Origin: Bryobacterales bacterium
GTDB lineage: Bacteria; Acidobacteriota; Terriglobia; Bryobacterales; Bryobacteraceae
NCBI GenBank assembly: GCA_016716385.1
Contig: JADJWL010000003.1
Span: 248,001-312,000 of the forward strand
Direction of reading: 5' to 3'
DNA: 64,000 nt
This document shows, one piece after another, positions 42,799 through 52,465 of the stretch. The notes under the pieces are model-generated. The model was not told the DNA's origin, searched no databases, and was given only the letters and a program-made list of their open reading frames with translations. Both the position numbers and the translations under genes were made by a program. The number at the start of each line of letters is the position of its first letter. The stretch's first letter is position 1.

Positions 42799-43689
42799 AT
42801 GTATAAGGCTTTCTTCGGACTCAACGAGAATCCGTTCAATCTCAGCCCCGACCCGCGCTTCTTCTTCCGCAGCAACCAGCACGAGGAAGCCCTGGCCAAT
42901 CTGATCTATGGGGTGCAGAGTCAGAAGGGGTTCATTGTCCTGACGGGAGAAGTCGGCACAGGCAAGACGACGATGCTCGAGTGTCTGCGCAACTTTCTCG
43001 CGCAGCAGTCGATCGGCTTTGCCTACCTGTTCAACTCCCGTCTCACGTGCGAGCAGTTCTTCGACCTGATGGCGTACGATTTCGACCTCCGCTGTGACAG
43101 GTCGTCGAAAACCGATGTCCTGATCCACTTGAACCAGTTTCTGATTCAGCGCTCGCACCGTAACCAGGTGACCGCGCTCATCGTCGACGAGGCGCAGAAC
43201 CTCGATTGGAACGTTCTCGAGGAGATCCGGCTGTTGGGAAACCTGGAAAACCGGAGAGGCAAGCTCCTGCAGATCGTGCTCGCCGGCCAGCCCGAACTCG
43301 ACCGCAAGCTCGATGCGCCAGACTTCCGCCAGTTGAAGCAGCGGATCGCCCTGCGCTGCAGCCTGTCGCCCTTCCGCGAAGACGAAACGGCGGAATACAT
43401 CAACGTCAGGCTCGAAAAGGCCGGCATGCCCGATCAGCAGGTATTTCCGCCCGATGTCGTCGCCGAGATCCACTTCCGGTCGCAAGGGATCCCGCGCGTC
43501 ATCAACGCCATCTGCGACAACCTGCTCCTGACCGCATTCGCCGCCGAGACCAAGGTGGCGACAATGGAGTTCCTCGACGAGGTCACGACCGACCTGCGCC
43601 TGGAGTGGCCCGGACGCCGCGCGCCCCGCGGAGAGTATCCCAACGACCTGTTCCGCTCGGAGACCTACTTCAGCCGAGGCGGCAAGTAG
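42799..43689 (+). CDS. ExeA-like AAA+ ATPase
   Basis: A 296-residue ATPase of the ExeA/MshM type. The start MYKAFFGLNENPFNLSPDP is typical of the family. Walker A is GEVGTGKTT (near residue 50), Walker B is ALIVDEAQNL, and sensor regions follow (QIVLAGQPELDRKL, RIALRCSLSPF). The C-terminal winged part with GIPRVINAICDNLLLTAFA is also typical. ExeA proteins assist assembly of type II secretion or pilus machines; there is no peptidoglycan-binding domain here, and no gsp or pil genes nearby. Its last 25 bases overlap the convergent DinB gene. Confidence 0.88.
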   Translation: MYKAFFGLNENPFNLSPDPRFFFRSNQHEEALANLIYGVQSQKGFIVLTGEVGTGKTTMLECLRNFLAQQSIGFAYLFNSRLTCEQFFDLMAYDFDLRCDRSSKTDVLIHLNQFLIQRSHRNQVTALIVDEAQNLDWNVLEEIRLLGNLENRRGKLLQIVLAGQPELDRKLDAPDFRQLKQRIALRCSLSPFREDETAEYINVRLEKAGMPDQQVFPPDVVAEIHFRSQGIPRVINAICDNLLLTAFAAETKVATMEFLDEVTTDLRLEWPGRRAPRGEYPNDLFRSETYFSRGGK

Positions 43690-44207
43690 CCCCGTCCTGC
43701 CGCCTCGACCGTCCGCGTCGGGTCCGCGCCCTGCCAGGTGACATCGGCTGTGGGTCCATACGTGGAAGGCACTGCTTTCCCCATCAGACGCAAGTACACC
43801 GTGAGTTGCGTCCGGTGATGCGCGGAATGCAGCACGCGCCGCCAGAAGATCCAGATCCGCTCCCGCTCCACGTCGAAAAACTGCGTCCGCGCGTGCCACC
43901 ATCCCGCATCCCTGCCGGCGAGAAACGGCAGGCGCCCCGTGGCGAGCTCCACCAGACGATCCGCTGCCGTCACAATCGTGAACCGTGGCGGCAACACGTC
44001 CGCAGGCGGCGGTTCGGGCGCGCCGAGGAACTCCCCAAAGAAACGCCGCTCGGAGAGCAGTTGGTGTTTCAGGATCTCGGATACGGTACTCGACTTGGCG
44101 TGAGGGCGGTAGTCGAGTTCCGCGTCGCCGAAGGCCCTCCAGACGGATTCCGTCTTGCGGGTCTCGCTTTCGTAGGTGTCCAACAGGTGCTGGTACATCG
44201 GATTCAT
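43665..44207 (-). CDS. DinB family protein
   Basis: A 180-residue four-helix bundle protein of the DinB/YfiT type. It opens with a long helix (YQHLLDTYESETRKTESVWRA), then AELDYRPHAKSSTVSEILKHQLLSERRFFGEF with a candidate metal-binding His and the second motif RVLHSAHHRTQLTVYL, the H-x-x-H-type motif that marks the family. Such proteins bind a divalent metal; several are thiol-dependent S-transferases, but the activity is not clear. The last 25 bases overlap the ExeA-like gene. It ends an apparent pair with the AhpD-like gene, 86 bases apart. Confidence 0.8.
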   Translation of the reverse strand: MNPMYQHLLDTYESETRKTESVWRAFGDAELDYRPHAKSSTVSEILKHQLLSERRFFGEFLGAPEPPPADVLPPRFTIVTAADRLVELATGRLPFLAGRDAGWWHARTQFFDVERERIWIFWRRVLHSAHHRTQLTVYLRLMGKAVPSTYGPTADVTWQGADPTRTVEAAGRGYLPPRLK

Positions 44208-44293
44208 CGCAACACGCCTCCCTTGGGCGGACTCAGTTCAGGCATCCGCGCCGTCCAGAAGTCTGGCGCGGATGCCCGGTTGGACGCGAAGGC

Positions 44294-44839
44294 TCAGGCC
44301 GCCAACTCGAGGCTGACCCTGGGAAAGTCGATTTCAGTGCCTGCCACGCGGTTGACGTAATTGGTGAGAATATTCAGCGCAACGTTCGCGACAAGCTCCA
44401 CGATTTCGCCTTCGCTGTAGCCGGCGGCGCGAATGCGCGCCAGCGCATCGTCGGAGACGCTTCCGCGTTCGAGCACGAGGTTGCGGGTAAACTCGAGACC
44501 CGCCGCCCTTTTCGGATCCGGCGAATTCGCCTTCCGGCTGGCCGCGATTGATTGCTCATCGAGACCGGCCATCCTGCCAATCGCCGTGTGCGCCGAGAGA
44601 CAATACTCGCACGAGTTGGCCTGGGCGACGGCGAGTGCGATCTGCTCCCGGAACGCTCCCTTCAGCGCCCCAGATCCCAGAGCGGCGGAAAAGCTCAGGT
44701 ACCCATCGAGGACCGCCGGCGAGTTCGCCATGGTCCTGGCCATGTTCGGAGTCATGCCGAGTTTCGCCTGAACGCCGTCCAGCAGTTGCTTTGCTTTCCC
44801 TTGCGCCTCGGCGGGATTCACTGGTTGTATTCGAGCCAT
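44294..44839 (-). CDS. Carboxymuconolactone decarboxylase / AhpD-like protein
   Basis: A 181-residue protein of the CMD/AhpD family. It has the redox site SCEYCLSAHT (CxxC followed by His, about 85-94), the mark of peroxidase-like AhpD members rather than of true decarboxylases. The helices around it (GTREQIALAVAQAN-like sequence and AIGRMAGLDEQSI) fit the all-alpha fold. It would act in peroxide or nitrosative stress defence in the cytoplasm. ATG 44839 is chosen over a longer frame; GGAG lies about 15 bases upstream. It is divergent from the sigma-54 activator gene, which makes it a likely target of that regulator. Confidence 0.85.
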   Translation of the reverse strand: MARIQPVNPAEAQGKAKQLLDGVQAKLGMTPNMARTMANSPAVLDGYLSFSAALGSGALKGAFREQIALAVAQANSCEYCLSAHTAIGRMAGLDEQSIAASRKANSPDPKRAAGLEFTRNLVLERGSVSDDALARIRAAGYSEGEIVELVANVALNILTNYVNRVAGTEIDFPRVSLELAA

Positions 44840-44893
44840 TGAGTTGCTATTGACTCTCCTTTCGTCCACTGTCGTCTCACGCGATGTACCAAA

Positions 44894-44922
44894 CGGAAGT
44901 GATTGAAAAAGTGAGACTTCCG
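44894..44922. repeat. 7-bp inverted repeat in the divergent gap
   Basis: CGGAAGT (44894-44900) and ACTTCCG (44916-44922) are perfect arms 15 bases apart. The spacing of arm centres is 22 bases, about two helical turns, which would suit a dimeric activator. It lies between the AhpD-like gene and the sigma-54 activator gene. I found no convincing -24/-12 element (TGGCAC-N5-TTGC) on either strand here. Confidence 0.4.
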
Positions 44923-44944
44923 CACAAGCCACCGAGACGGAATG

Positions 44945-44970
44945 TCGTAAGATACGATAGTTCGTAACGA
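44945..44970. promoter_or_regulatory. Cluster of TCGTA half-sites over the activator start codon
   Basis: TCGTA at 44945-44949, TACGA at 44953-44957, TCGTA at 44962-44966 and ACGA at 44967-44970. They form two adjacent palindromes (TCGTA-AGA-TACGA and TCGT-A-ACGA) and a third arrangement in the middle (TACGA-TAGT-TCGTA). The outer TGTCGT/ACGACA pair reaches the A of the ATG at 44972. The position suits autoregulation of the activator gene. Confidence 0.45.
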
Positions 44971-44971
44971 C

Positions 44972-46500
<1,529 letters not shown>

Positions 46501-46504
<4 letters not shown>

Positions 46505-47400
46505 GGGAAGACGGACGCCATCGCGGCATCGAGGGCGGGATGCCGGAACGTGTAGCCTGAGTCCAGAGCCGCTTTCGGAATCACCTTCTGGCTCGCCAGC
46601 ACAATGCGCGACATCTCCCCGAACACTGCCTTCACGGCGAACGGCGGTACGGGCAGAAAGGCAGGGCGGTGCAGCGCCATGGCGAGTGCGCGTGTGAACG
46701 CGGCGTTCGTGGCCGGAGCGGGCGCGGCCGCATTGACCGGTCCGGAGAGCGGATTCTCGAGAGCGTAGATGAGCAGGCCGACGATGTCGTCCAGGTGGAT
46801 CCAGGGCATCCATTGCTTTCCGGAGCCGATCGGGCCGCCCAGGCCAAACTTGAAGATCGGGACCATGCGTTCGAGCGCGCCGCCCCCTGAGGCCAGCACG
46901 ACACCGATGCGCGGCAGCACGACCCGCATCCCGAGCGCTTCGGCCAGCGTCGCTTCGCGCTCCCACTCGATGCAGACCTTCGGCAGGAAGCCGCGTCCAG
47001 GCGGCGCGTCTTCGGTCAGCGTTTCGTCGCCGCGGTCCCCGTAGTAGCCCACGGCGGAGGCGGACACCAGCACCGCCGGGCGGGGAGAGAGCGTGCTCAG
47101 CGCCTGGACGAGATAGCGTGTTCCAACAACCCGGCTGTCCCGGATGCGCGCCTTGACCTCGGGGTTCCAGCGCTGCGCGACGGGCTCGCCGGCGAGGTGA
47201 ACGATGCCGTGCACACCGGCCAGCGCTTCCTCCGGCGGCTGTCCCTGCATCGGATCCCAGACGAACGCACGGACTTCGGGCCGCGCGAACCGCACCTCGG
47301 GACGCCGCGTGAAAGCATGCACCTGGTGGCCCTGCTCGGCCAGACGCCGCACCAGCGCGCTTCCGATCAATCCGGTGGATCCTGTGACGGCGACAATCAT
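46501..47400 (-). CDS. TIGR01777 family (SDR-type epimerase) protein
   Basis: A 299-residue extended SDR protein of the YfcH/TIGR01777 group. The nucleotide motif is VAVTGSTGLIGSALV at the N terminus; GIVHLAGEPVAQRW, VLVSASAVGYYGDRGDETLTE and CIEWEREA are typical of the family, and a DUF1731-type C-terminal domain ends RHPALDAAM. The function in bacteria is unknown; plant members affect cell division. ATG 47400 was chosen because the Rossmann strand starts there. It overlaps the photolyase stop by 4 bases (ATGA), a common neighbour. Confidence 0.9.
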
Positions 47401-48800
47401 ACGACCCGAAAGGGGTCCTTTCCGCTCATCTCGAGATGCTCGATCTCGCGGACGTAGGCGTCCACGTGCGTCTTCCGTTTCATGCCGTCGGACGACATGT
47501 AGCGTACCATCCCGAACACGGGACGCTCCCGCCACGGCCGGTCATGCAGTCCGAAACACCACAGGATGTTCGTGTAGGTGTTCGGATCCCGTCCGTCTAG
47601 CGCCCAGCGGTCATGGATGGAAATCATGGTTTCGAAAGCGTCCTGGCAGGTCGGAGACCATTCGATGATCTTCTTCCCCCAATACATACGGTAGTAGCCG
47701 TGGATCTTGCCGCGCAACAGCATTTCTTTCTGCGCGGCGTTCCACAGCGGATCGTGCGTGCGGGCTTCGCAGAACGCGTCCCGGTCATAGACAGGGTCGC
47801 GGCGGTCGGCGGCGTGGGTCCGCAGCGTCGCCTGAGCCCAGTTGGGGAGCGCGGGCAGGGCGTCGAACGGCCGCGCCCAGAGGGCGTGGTTGAAGGCCAG
47901 TTCGCGCCGGACAATCAGTTCTTCGAGGAACTCCTCCGGCACGAGCCCTTCGCGATCCGCGGCGTCCTGTGCGGCCAGCGCCACCTCGAGCGCGCCGATC
48001 TGCCCGAAATGCAGATACGGGCTGAGGTTCGACGTGGCGTGCGCCACCGGCTCATTGCGGTCCTGCGCATAGCGGCTGAGGTTGTGGGTGAGGAAGTGCG
48101 AGAGATGCTTCTCCGCCGCCAGGCGTCCGCCCTGATAAGTGAGCGATGGGGGCACGGAGTGGTCGATCTCGCAGGAAGCCACCAGCGCCGGGATCTCCTC
48201 GTCGCGCACGACCGTGTGAAATTCCGGCGGAGGACATTCCCATCGCCGCCGGACCTGCACCGGAGCCACCGGCCGCATGTACTTCGGAAGCAGGCGGCGG
48301 ATGCGCGGGCGGATCGTGTACGCCGCGTACTCCCGCTTCTCCAGGACCCGCATCGGCACGATGCAGCTCGCGTCCACGGCATGGAAGGCGACGGGCAGCT
48401 TCGAGGCCACGCGCGGGTTGTGGCTCGCCGCGATGAACGCCGGATAGTCATCGGTGACGACCGCGCAGGCATCCGCCGCCAGCCGGTACAGGATATCGTT
48501 GGGGTCGCGATGCCGGCGCCGCAGATAGAAGACATAGCCGATTCCCAGGGACGCCAGGCGTCGCGCCGTCTCCGGTACGCCCTCCAGGATGAACGTGTGC
48601 AGCCGGTCGTTAGCGTGCGGATACGAGCAGGTGAGCCCTTCGTAATAGAGCAAAGGCCGGTCCAATTGGTTGGCGAGCGCCGCCGCGTGCGCCAGAGCGT
48701 GGTTCGAGTCCACACGGCGATTCATCTGAGCCCAGTAGATGACGTGGGCTCCGTCCGCGCGGACGGCTTTCCCGTTCATCTCATGGACTCGCTCATTCAT
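47397..48800 (-). CDS. Class II CPD photolyase
   Basis: A 467-residue DNA photolyase of the class II type, which repairs cyclobutane pyrimidine dimers using FAD and blue light. The N-terminal Rossmann domain (about 15-170) reads HVIYWAQMNRRVDSNHALAHA, then FILEGVPETARRLASLGIGY. The FAD domain has SNLSPYLHFGQIGALEVALA, ELIVRRELAFNHALW, KIHGYYRMYWGKKIIEWS and YTNILWCFGLHDRPW, all class II signatures. The true start is ATG 48800: the open frame extends another 940 bases but that part has no homology and is antisense to the radical SAM gene. It is followed by the TIGR01777 gene with a 4-base overlap. Confidence 0.95.
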   Translation of the reverse strand: MNERVHEMNGKAVRADGAHVIYWAQMNRRVDSNHALAHAAALANQLDRPLLYYEGLTCSYPHANDRLHTFILEGVPETARRLASLGIGYVFYLRRRHRDPNDILYRLAADACAVVTDDYPAFIAASHNPRVASKLPVAFHAVDASCIVPMRVLEKREYAAYTIRPRIRRLLPKYMRPVAPVQVRRRWECPPPEFHTVVRDEEIPALVASCEIDHSVPPSLTYQGGRLAAEKHLSHFLTHNLSRYAQDRNEPVAHATSNLSPYLHFGQIGALEVALAAQDAADREGLVPEEFLEELIVRRELAFNHALWARPFDALPALPNWAQATLRTHAADRRDPVYDRDAFCEARTHDPLWNAAQKEMLLRGKIHGYYRMYWGKKIIEWSPTCQDAFETMISIHDRWALDGRDPNTYTNILWCFGLHDRPWRERPVFGMVRYMSSDGMKRKTHVDAYVREIEHLEMSGKDPFRVV

Positions 48801-48845
48801 CGTCAGAGGGATGCTCTCCGGCTGAGGCCCGCTACAATAAAAGAC

Positions 48846-49916
48846 GTGCGTGCCTGGAACCGGGCCAAGCTTCTCTGGGGCTATCTGACAAGGCAATCCC
48901 GCCTGAACGCTCTGCCGGTGGAATACATCGTCGAGACGACGGCGAAGTGCAACCTGTACTGCCCCATGTGCCCGCGGGAGACGCACAAGCAGCCCAAGGC
49001 CGATATGGCGGACGAGGTCTTCGAGCGGCTCGTACGCGAGTCCGGGCGCAGCGCCGAGCACATGATGCTGATCGGGCTCGGTGAACCGTTCCTGGACCCG
49101 AAGATCTTCGACCGGATCGAATTCTGCGAGCGGCATAACGTCTCGACGCTGCTGTCGACCAACGGCACCTTTCTCGATGAGGCGCTGGCGCGCCGCCTGC
49201 TTGCCAGCCCGCTTGAGCACATCACCCTGAGCTTCGACGGCGCCACCCGGGAGAGCTTTGAATACTACCGCAAAGGAGCGCGGTTTGACAAAGTCCGCGA
49301 GAACTTTGTCCGATTCGCCCGGATGAAGCACGAAGCCGGCTCGCGGCTGCAGGTGGTCGTGCAGATGGTGCGCATGGAGCGCAACGCCGCGGAAGTCGAC
49401 GAGTTCGTGCGCTTCTGGAGCCAGGTCCCGGGCGTGGACCAGGTGCGCGTCAAGGAAGACGAGACGAACCTGATGCGTCCGGACGCCGGCCACGCGGCGG
49501 GCGAGTTCCAGCATCCGTGCCACTATCTGTGGCGCGGGCCGATGTACGTGAAGCAGAGCGGCGACGTATATCCGTGCTGCCAGAGCTACATGCTGGACGG
49601 CGCGCCAGTTGGCCATTTGGAACGGGAGTCGCTCGAAGAGATCTTCAATGGCGAGGCGATGCAGCGGCTCCGCGCGATGCACGCCTCGGGACGCGCCGGC
49701 GAGATCGAGATGTGCGCGCGCTGCTGCACGACGATCCCCCATCCGGTGCTGGTCGCCGGAAGCCTGATGCTACACGGCAAGACGGTCCGGCGGCTGCTGC
49801 CGTGGGTCGAGCGAATGATCTATTTCGCCGGTCTTCCCAAACGCTGGCTGAACCCGCCCAAACCCCAGCCGAAGGCGGCCGAACCGCTGGTCCAAATCAC
49901 AACGAAGGCGGACTAG
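48846..49916 (+). CDS. Radical SAM / SPASM-domain protein
   Basis: A 356-residue radical SAM enzyme. The [4Fe-4S] SAM-binding motif is CNLYCPMC (near residue 37). The barrel follows (HMMLIGLGEPFLDPKIF, VSTLLSTNGTFLDE, HITLSFDGATRESFEYY). The C-terminal region has further cysteines typical of SPASM auxiliary clusters: PCHYLWRG, CCQSYMLDG and CARCC. Members modify peptides or proteins or act in cofactor synthesis. The target is unknown. GTG 48846 is the start. It is divergent from the photolyase gene with 45 bases between, and shares the CTAG stop with the convergent C69 gene. Confidence 0.85.
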   Translation: MRAWNRAKLLWGYLTRQSRLNALPVEYIVETTAKCNLYCPMCPRETHKQPKADMADEVFERLVRESGRSAEHMMLIGLGEPFLDPKIFDRIEFCERHNVSTLLSTNGTFLDEALARRLLASPLEHITLSFDGATRESFEYYRKGARFDKVRENFVRFARMKHEAGSRLQVVVQMVRMERNAAEVDEFVRFWSQVPGVDQVRVKEDETNLMRPDAGHAAGEFQHPCHYLWRGPMYVKQSGDVYPCCQSYMLDGAPVGHLERESLEEIFNGEAMQRLRAMHASGRAGEIEMCARCCTTIPHPVLVAGSLMLHGKTVRRLLPWVERMIYFAGLPKRWLNPPKPQPKAAEPLVQITTKAD

Positions 49917-51328
49917 CGCTCCGGCTCGCGAATGCCGAATTGGACTTTCGTGCGCGCGTCGATGCTGCCCGCCAGCGCTCCGGCCAGGCGCAGGCCGTTC
50001 ATCGCTTCGGTGCTGCTGAAATACGTCAGATGCCGCCGCGCGAGGTCCGCCTCACCGACGTCGAAGAGCTTCAGAGCCGTCCGCTCGACGCCGGGCAGTT
50101 CCCGTGCCAGCCCCTCCTCGAAAGCTGTGAGCGCCGCCGTGACTTCCGGCAGGAAGGTCTCGGGATGCTCGTTCACCAGGTAGAACAACCGCTTGAAGAC
50201 GGCGAAGGCGGACTGCGTCGACTCGATGCCCTGCCACTTGGGTTCCATGAAGCGCGCGGCCTCGCCTTCCGTGAGGTAGCGGTGCCGCGCGAACTCGGGC
50301 GGCACCGCCGTCGCGCCAAGATGAAACGGGACGAACGGCGCCGTCACCGGGGTCGCGGCCGCAACCCAAAGGACGCCCAGTTCCGCGTGCGGCGTCTTCC
50401 GCAGATGCGCCACCTGCCCGTACCCGGCTGAATCGCGAGTGACCGTGGGTTCGCGCACCGCGGCGATCACGTCCGCCAGAGTGATCCGGCCCGCCAGTTT
50501 CCGCAGCCGGTCTTCCATCATTTCGACGGCTTCGTGCCGCATCTTGCCGTCGCCGTAGACATGGTTCACGTTGAAGGGCGTACCCGGCTTGTGCCAGCCC
50601 TGCTCCACGGCGAACGAGATCAGGTTGGCCGAACCCCGATAATCCGCGTGATTCCTGTAATTGGCGGGAATTTCTCCGATATAGCCTGGACGCGACACGC
50701 GAATCTCGTCCGGACCGAGCCGCTGGGCCGCCCACAATCCCTTGCCGCCGGCGAATTCGATCAGGATCCAGCCTTCGTTCACGTCGGCGAACAGGTGGGA
50801 GTTGCCCCCATAGGTGGCGTAGCCGTGGCGGTCGACCAGCGCGCCCACGATCTCGACCGCTTCCCGCGCCGTGCGGGCGCGCTCCATCGCGATGCGCGAC
50901 AGGTCGCTGTAGTTGAGCCCGCGCTGCGGCTTCGGCGTCATCTTCCGCAGTTCTTCGCGCGACGGCGACCAGATGTCGCGCGCCGCGACGTGGTGCTCGT
51001 TGAGGCCGCCATTGGTCAGCGGCGGCGGGAAGCCGGCGAACGCCGAGTAGTTGTTCGTGATGTACTTCGCGGTGCGCCGGACCTGCGGGACTTCGATCAG
51101 TTCGCCGGGATACCGCGCGGCGGCAGTCGCGCCGGCCTGGAACGTCGCGCCCTCCGGCCAGTCGCGTGCCGGGACGATCTCCAGCCAGTGGCTCGACGGC
51201 TCGTCTCCGTAGCCGGCGAGGAACGCGCTGCCGTCGGCCGTCAGGTTCCTGCCGACGTAGATGCCATAGCTGCCCCAGGCCGCGCCGCACGCCATGGCAA
51301 GCAGGACCGGTACGCGCAGCACACTCAC
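49913..51328 (-). CDS. C69-family Ntn hydrolase/dipeptidase with Ser at the nucleophile position
   Basis: A 471-residue protein resembling peptidase family C69 (PepD-type dipeptidases), which are N-terminal-nucleophile hydrolases. After the leader (RVPVLLAMACGAAWG) the mature sequence would begin SYGIYVGRNLTADGS, matching the family pattern C-T-T-x-x-V-G-x-x-x-x-D-G-S but with Ser20 where Cys is expected. A downstream block with AKYITNNYSAFAG, ARDIWSPSREELRKM and GLNEHHVAARD also fits the family. It would act outside the cytoplasm on dipeptides or amides. GTG 51328 overlaps the stop of the anSME-like gene by 4 bases, so the two are translationally coupled. Confidence 0.75.
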   Translation of the reverse strand: MSVLRVPVLLAMACGAAWGSYGIYVGRNLTADGSAFLAGYGDEPSSHWLEIVPARDWPEGATFQAGATAAARYPGELIEVPQVRRTAKYITNNYSAFAGFPPPLTNGGLNEHHVAARDIWSPSREELRKMTPKPQRGLNYSDLSRIAMERARTAREAVEIVGALVDRHGYATYGGNSHLFADVNEGWILIEFAGGKGLWAAQRLGPDEIRVSRPGYIGEIPANYRNHADYRGSANLISFAVEQGWHKPGTPFNVNHVYGDGKMRHEAVEMMEDRLRKLAGRITLADVIAAVREPTVTRDSAGYGQVAHLRKTPHAELGVLWVAAATPVTAPFVPFHLGATAVPPEFARHRYLTEGEAARFMEPKWQGIESTQSAFAVFKRLFYLVNEHPETFLPEVTAALTAFEEGLARELPGVERTALKLFDVGEADLARRHLTYFSSTEAMNGLRLAGALAGSIDARTKVQFGIREPER

Positions 51329-52461
51329 CGCATCAGCCTCTGGACTTCCCTCGTCAGGGGTTCAAGCGTGTGCTGGAACATCGTCTTGTACGCGGAGCAG
51401 AAGTAGTCGAGATCCTCGACGCGTCCGCGCGGGGCGCGCCGGAGGTGTGGGCACCCGTTCAGGCAGAGCGCCTGGTACTCGCACGTGACACATTCGGCGG
51501 CGGGCTTCGTCTTGGCCAGGGCGAATTCGCGGCGCTTCGCGCGCCGTGCAATCTCCTCCCAGGTATCGTCGGCAATGCTCCCCAGCTTCTGATCCGGCTC
51601 GACGAAGAAGTCGCACGGATAGACGTCGCCGTTGTACTCCACTACCACATAGGAATCGCAGGTCTTGTGCAGTGCGCAGTTGCCCGGCGGCACACCCGCG
51701 ATTGCTTCCGCCAGATTGTCGAACGCACGGATCCGGACGCGGCGCCGGTCCGGCCACCACACGTCAAACGTTTCTTTGAGAAACCGGCCGTACTGTTCGG
51801 ACGTGATCGTGAACGGCAGCGGGTTGCCCTCCGCATCGAACTCCGCCAGCGGGATGTATTGCAGGTGGCCGATGCCGAGCTTCCGGAAGAAGCGGTAGAT
51901 CTCGCGAGCGCGTCCGACGTTCGCCTGGCTCACCACGCACAGGATGTTGAACTCGACGCTGTGGCGGGACATCGTTTCGAGGCCGCGCATCACCTTGCGC
52001 CAGGAACCCGCGCCGCCGCGGTCCTTCCTGTAGGTGTCGTGGATCTCCTCCGGTCCGTCGAGCGACAGGCCGATCAGCCAGTTGTACGCCTTGAACAGGC
52101 GGCACCAGCGGTCGTCAAGCAGCACGCCGTTGGTCTGCATCGAATTGCCGATGCTTTGTCCCGGCCTTCCATGGCGTTCTTCGAGCGCCACCAGCTTCTC
52201 GAAGAACTCCGCACCCGCGAGCGTGGGTTCCCCGCCCTGGAACGCGAGCGTGCTGTTTGGGTACGAATACCACAGCCACGTCTCGACCAGGCGCTCCAGG
52301 ATCCCGACCGGCATGCGGCGCGCCGGCGCGTCGCGATAGGGATCGCTGTCGCGGTCGAGATAGAAGCAGTACGAGCAGTCGAGGTTGCACAAGGCGGAGG
52401 CCGGCTTGATCAGCAGCGATTGAATCCGGCCGACCTCGGCGCCGACCACCGGCAACTGCAT
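51325..52461 (-). CDS. Radical SAM/SPASM enzyme of the anaerobic sulfatase-maturase type
   Basis: A 378-residue protein with the anSME hallmarks: CNLDCSYCFYL for the SAM cluster (near residue 27), AFQGGEPTLAG, SMQTNGVLLDD, LIGLSLDGPEEIHDTYR, and C-terminal cysteines CALHKTCDSYVVVEYNGDVYPCDFF and CVTCEYQALCLNGCP for two auxiliary clusters. Classical members turn a Cys or Ser in the C/S-x-P-x-R motif of sulfatases into formylglycine. No sulfatase is in the window and I see no such motif in the coupled C69 protein, so the substrate is open. ATG 52461 is 4 bases after the Gfo/Idh stop. Confidence 0.88.
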   Translation of the reverse strand: MQLPVVGAEVGRIQSLLIKPASALCNLDCSYCFYLDRDSDPYRDAPARRMPVGILERLVETWLWYSYPNSTLAFQGGEPTLAGAEFFEKLVALEERHGRPGQSIGNSMQTNGVLLDDRWCRLFKAYNWLIGLSLDGPEEIHDTYRKDRGGAGSWRKVMRGLETMSRHSVEFNILCVVSQANVGRAREIYRFFRKLGIGHLQYIPLAEFDAEGNPLPFTITSEQYGRFLKETFDVWWPDRRRVRIRAFDNLAEAIAGVPPGNCALHKTCDSYVVVEYNGDVYPCDFFVEPDQKLGSIADDTWEEIARRAKRREFALAKTKPAAECVTCEYQALCLNGCPHLRRAPRGRVEDLDYFCSAYKTMFQHTLEPLTREVQRLMR

Positions 52462-52465
52462 CCCG

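Noticed and set aside
44840..44971. Sigma-54 (-24/-12) promoter for the AhpD-like gene
   Set aside because: I looked for TGGCAC-N5-TTGC on both strands. The nearest strings lack the GC doublets at the right spacing.
47613..48845. Long plus-strand open frame running into the radical SAM gene
   Set aside because: It is antisense to the photolyase gene; only the part from GTG 48846 matches a family.
48801..49742. N-terminal extension of the photolyase frame
   Set aside because: Class II photolyase homology begins at 48800, and the upstream part is antisense to the radical SAM gene with its cysteine motifs.
51325..52461. Assignment as a confirmed sulfatase maturase
   Set aside because: The family motifs fit, but no sulfatase gene is present in the window and related SPASM enzymes have other targets, so only the type is stated.
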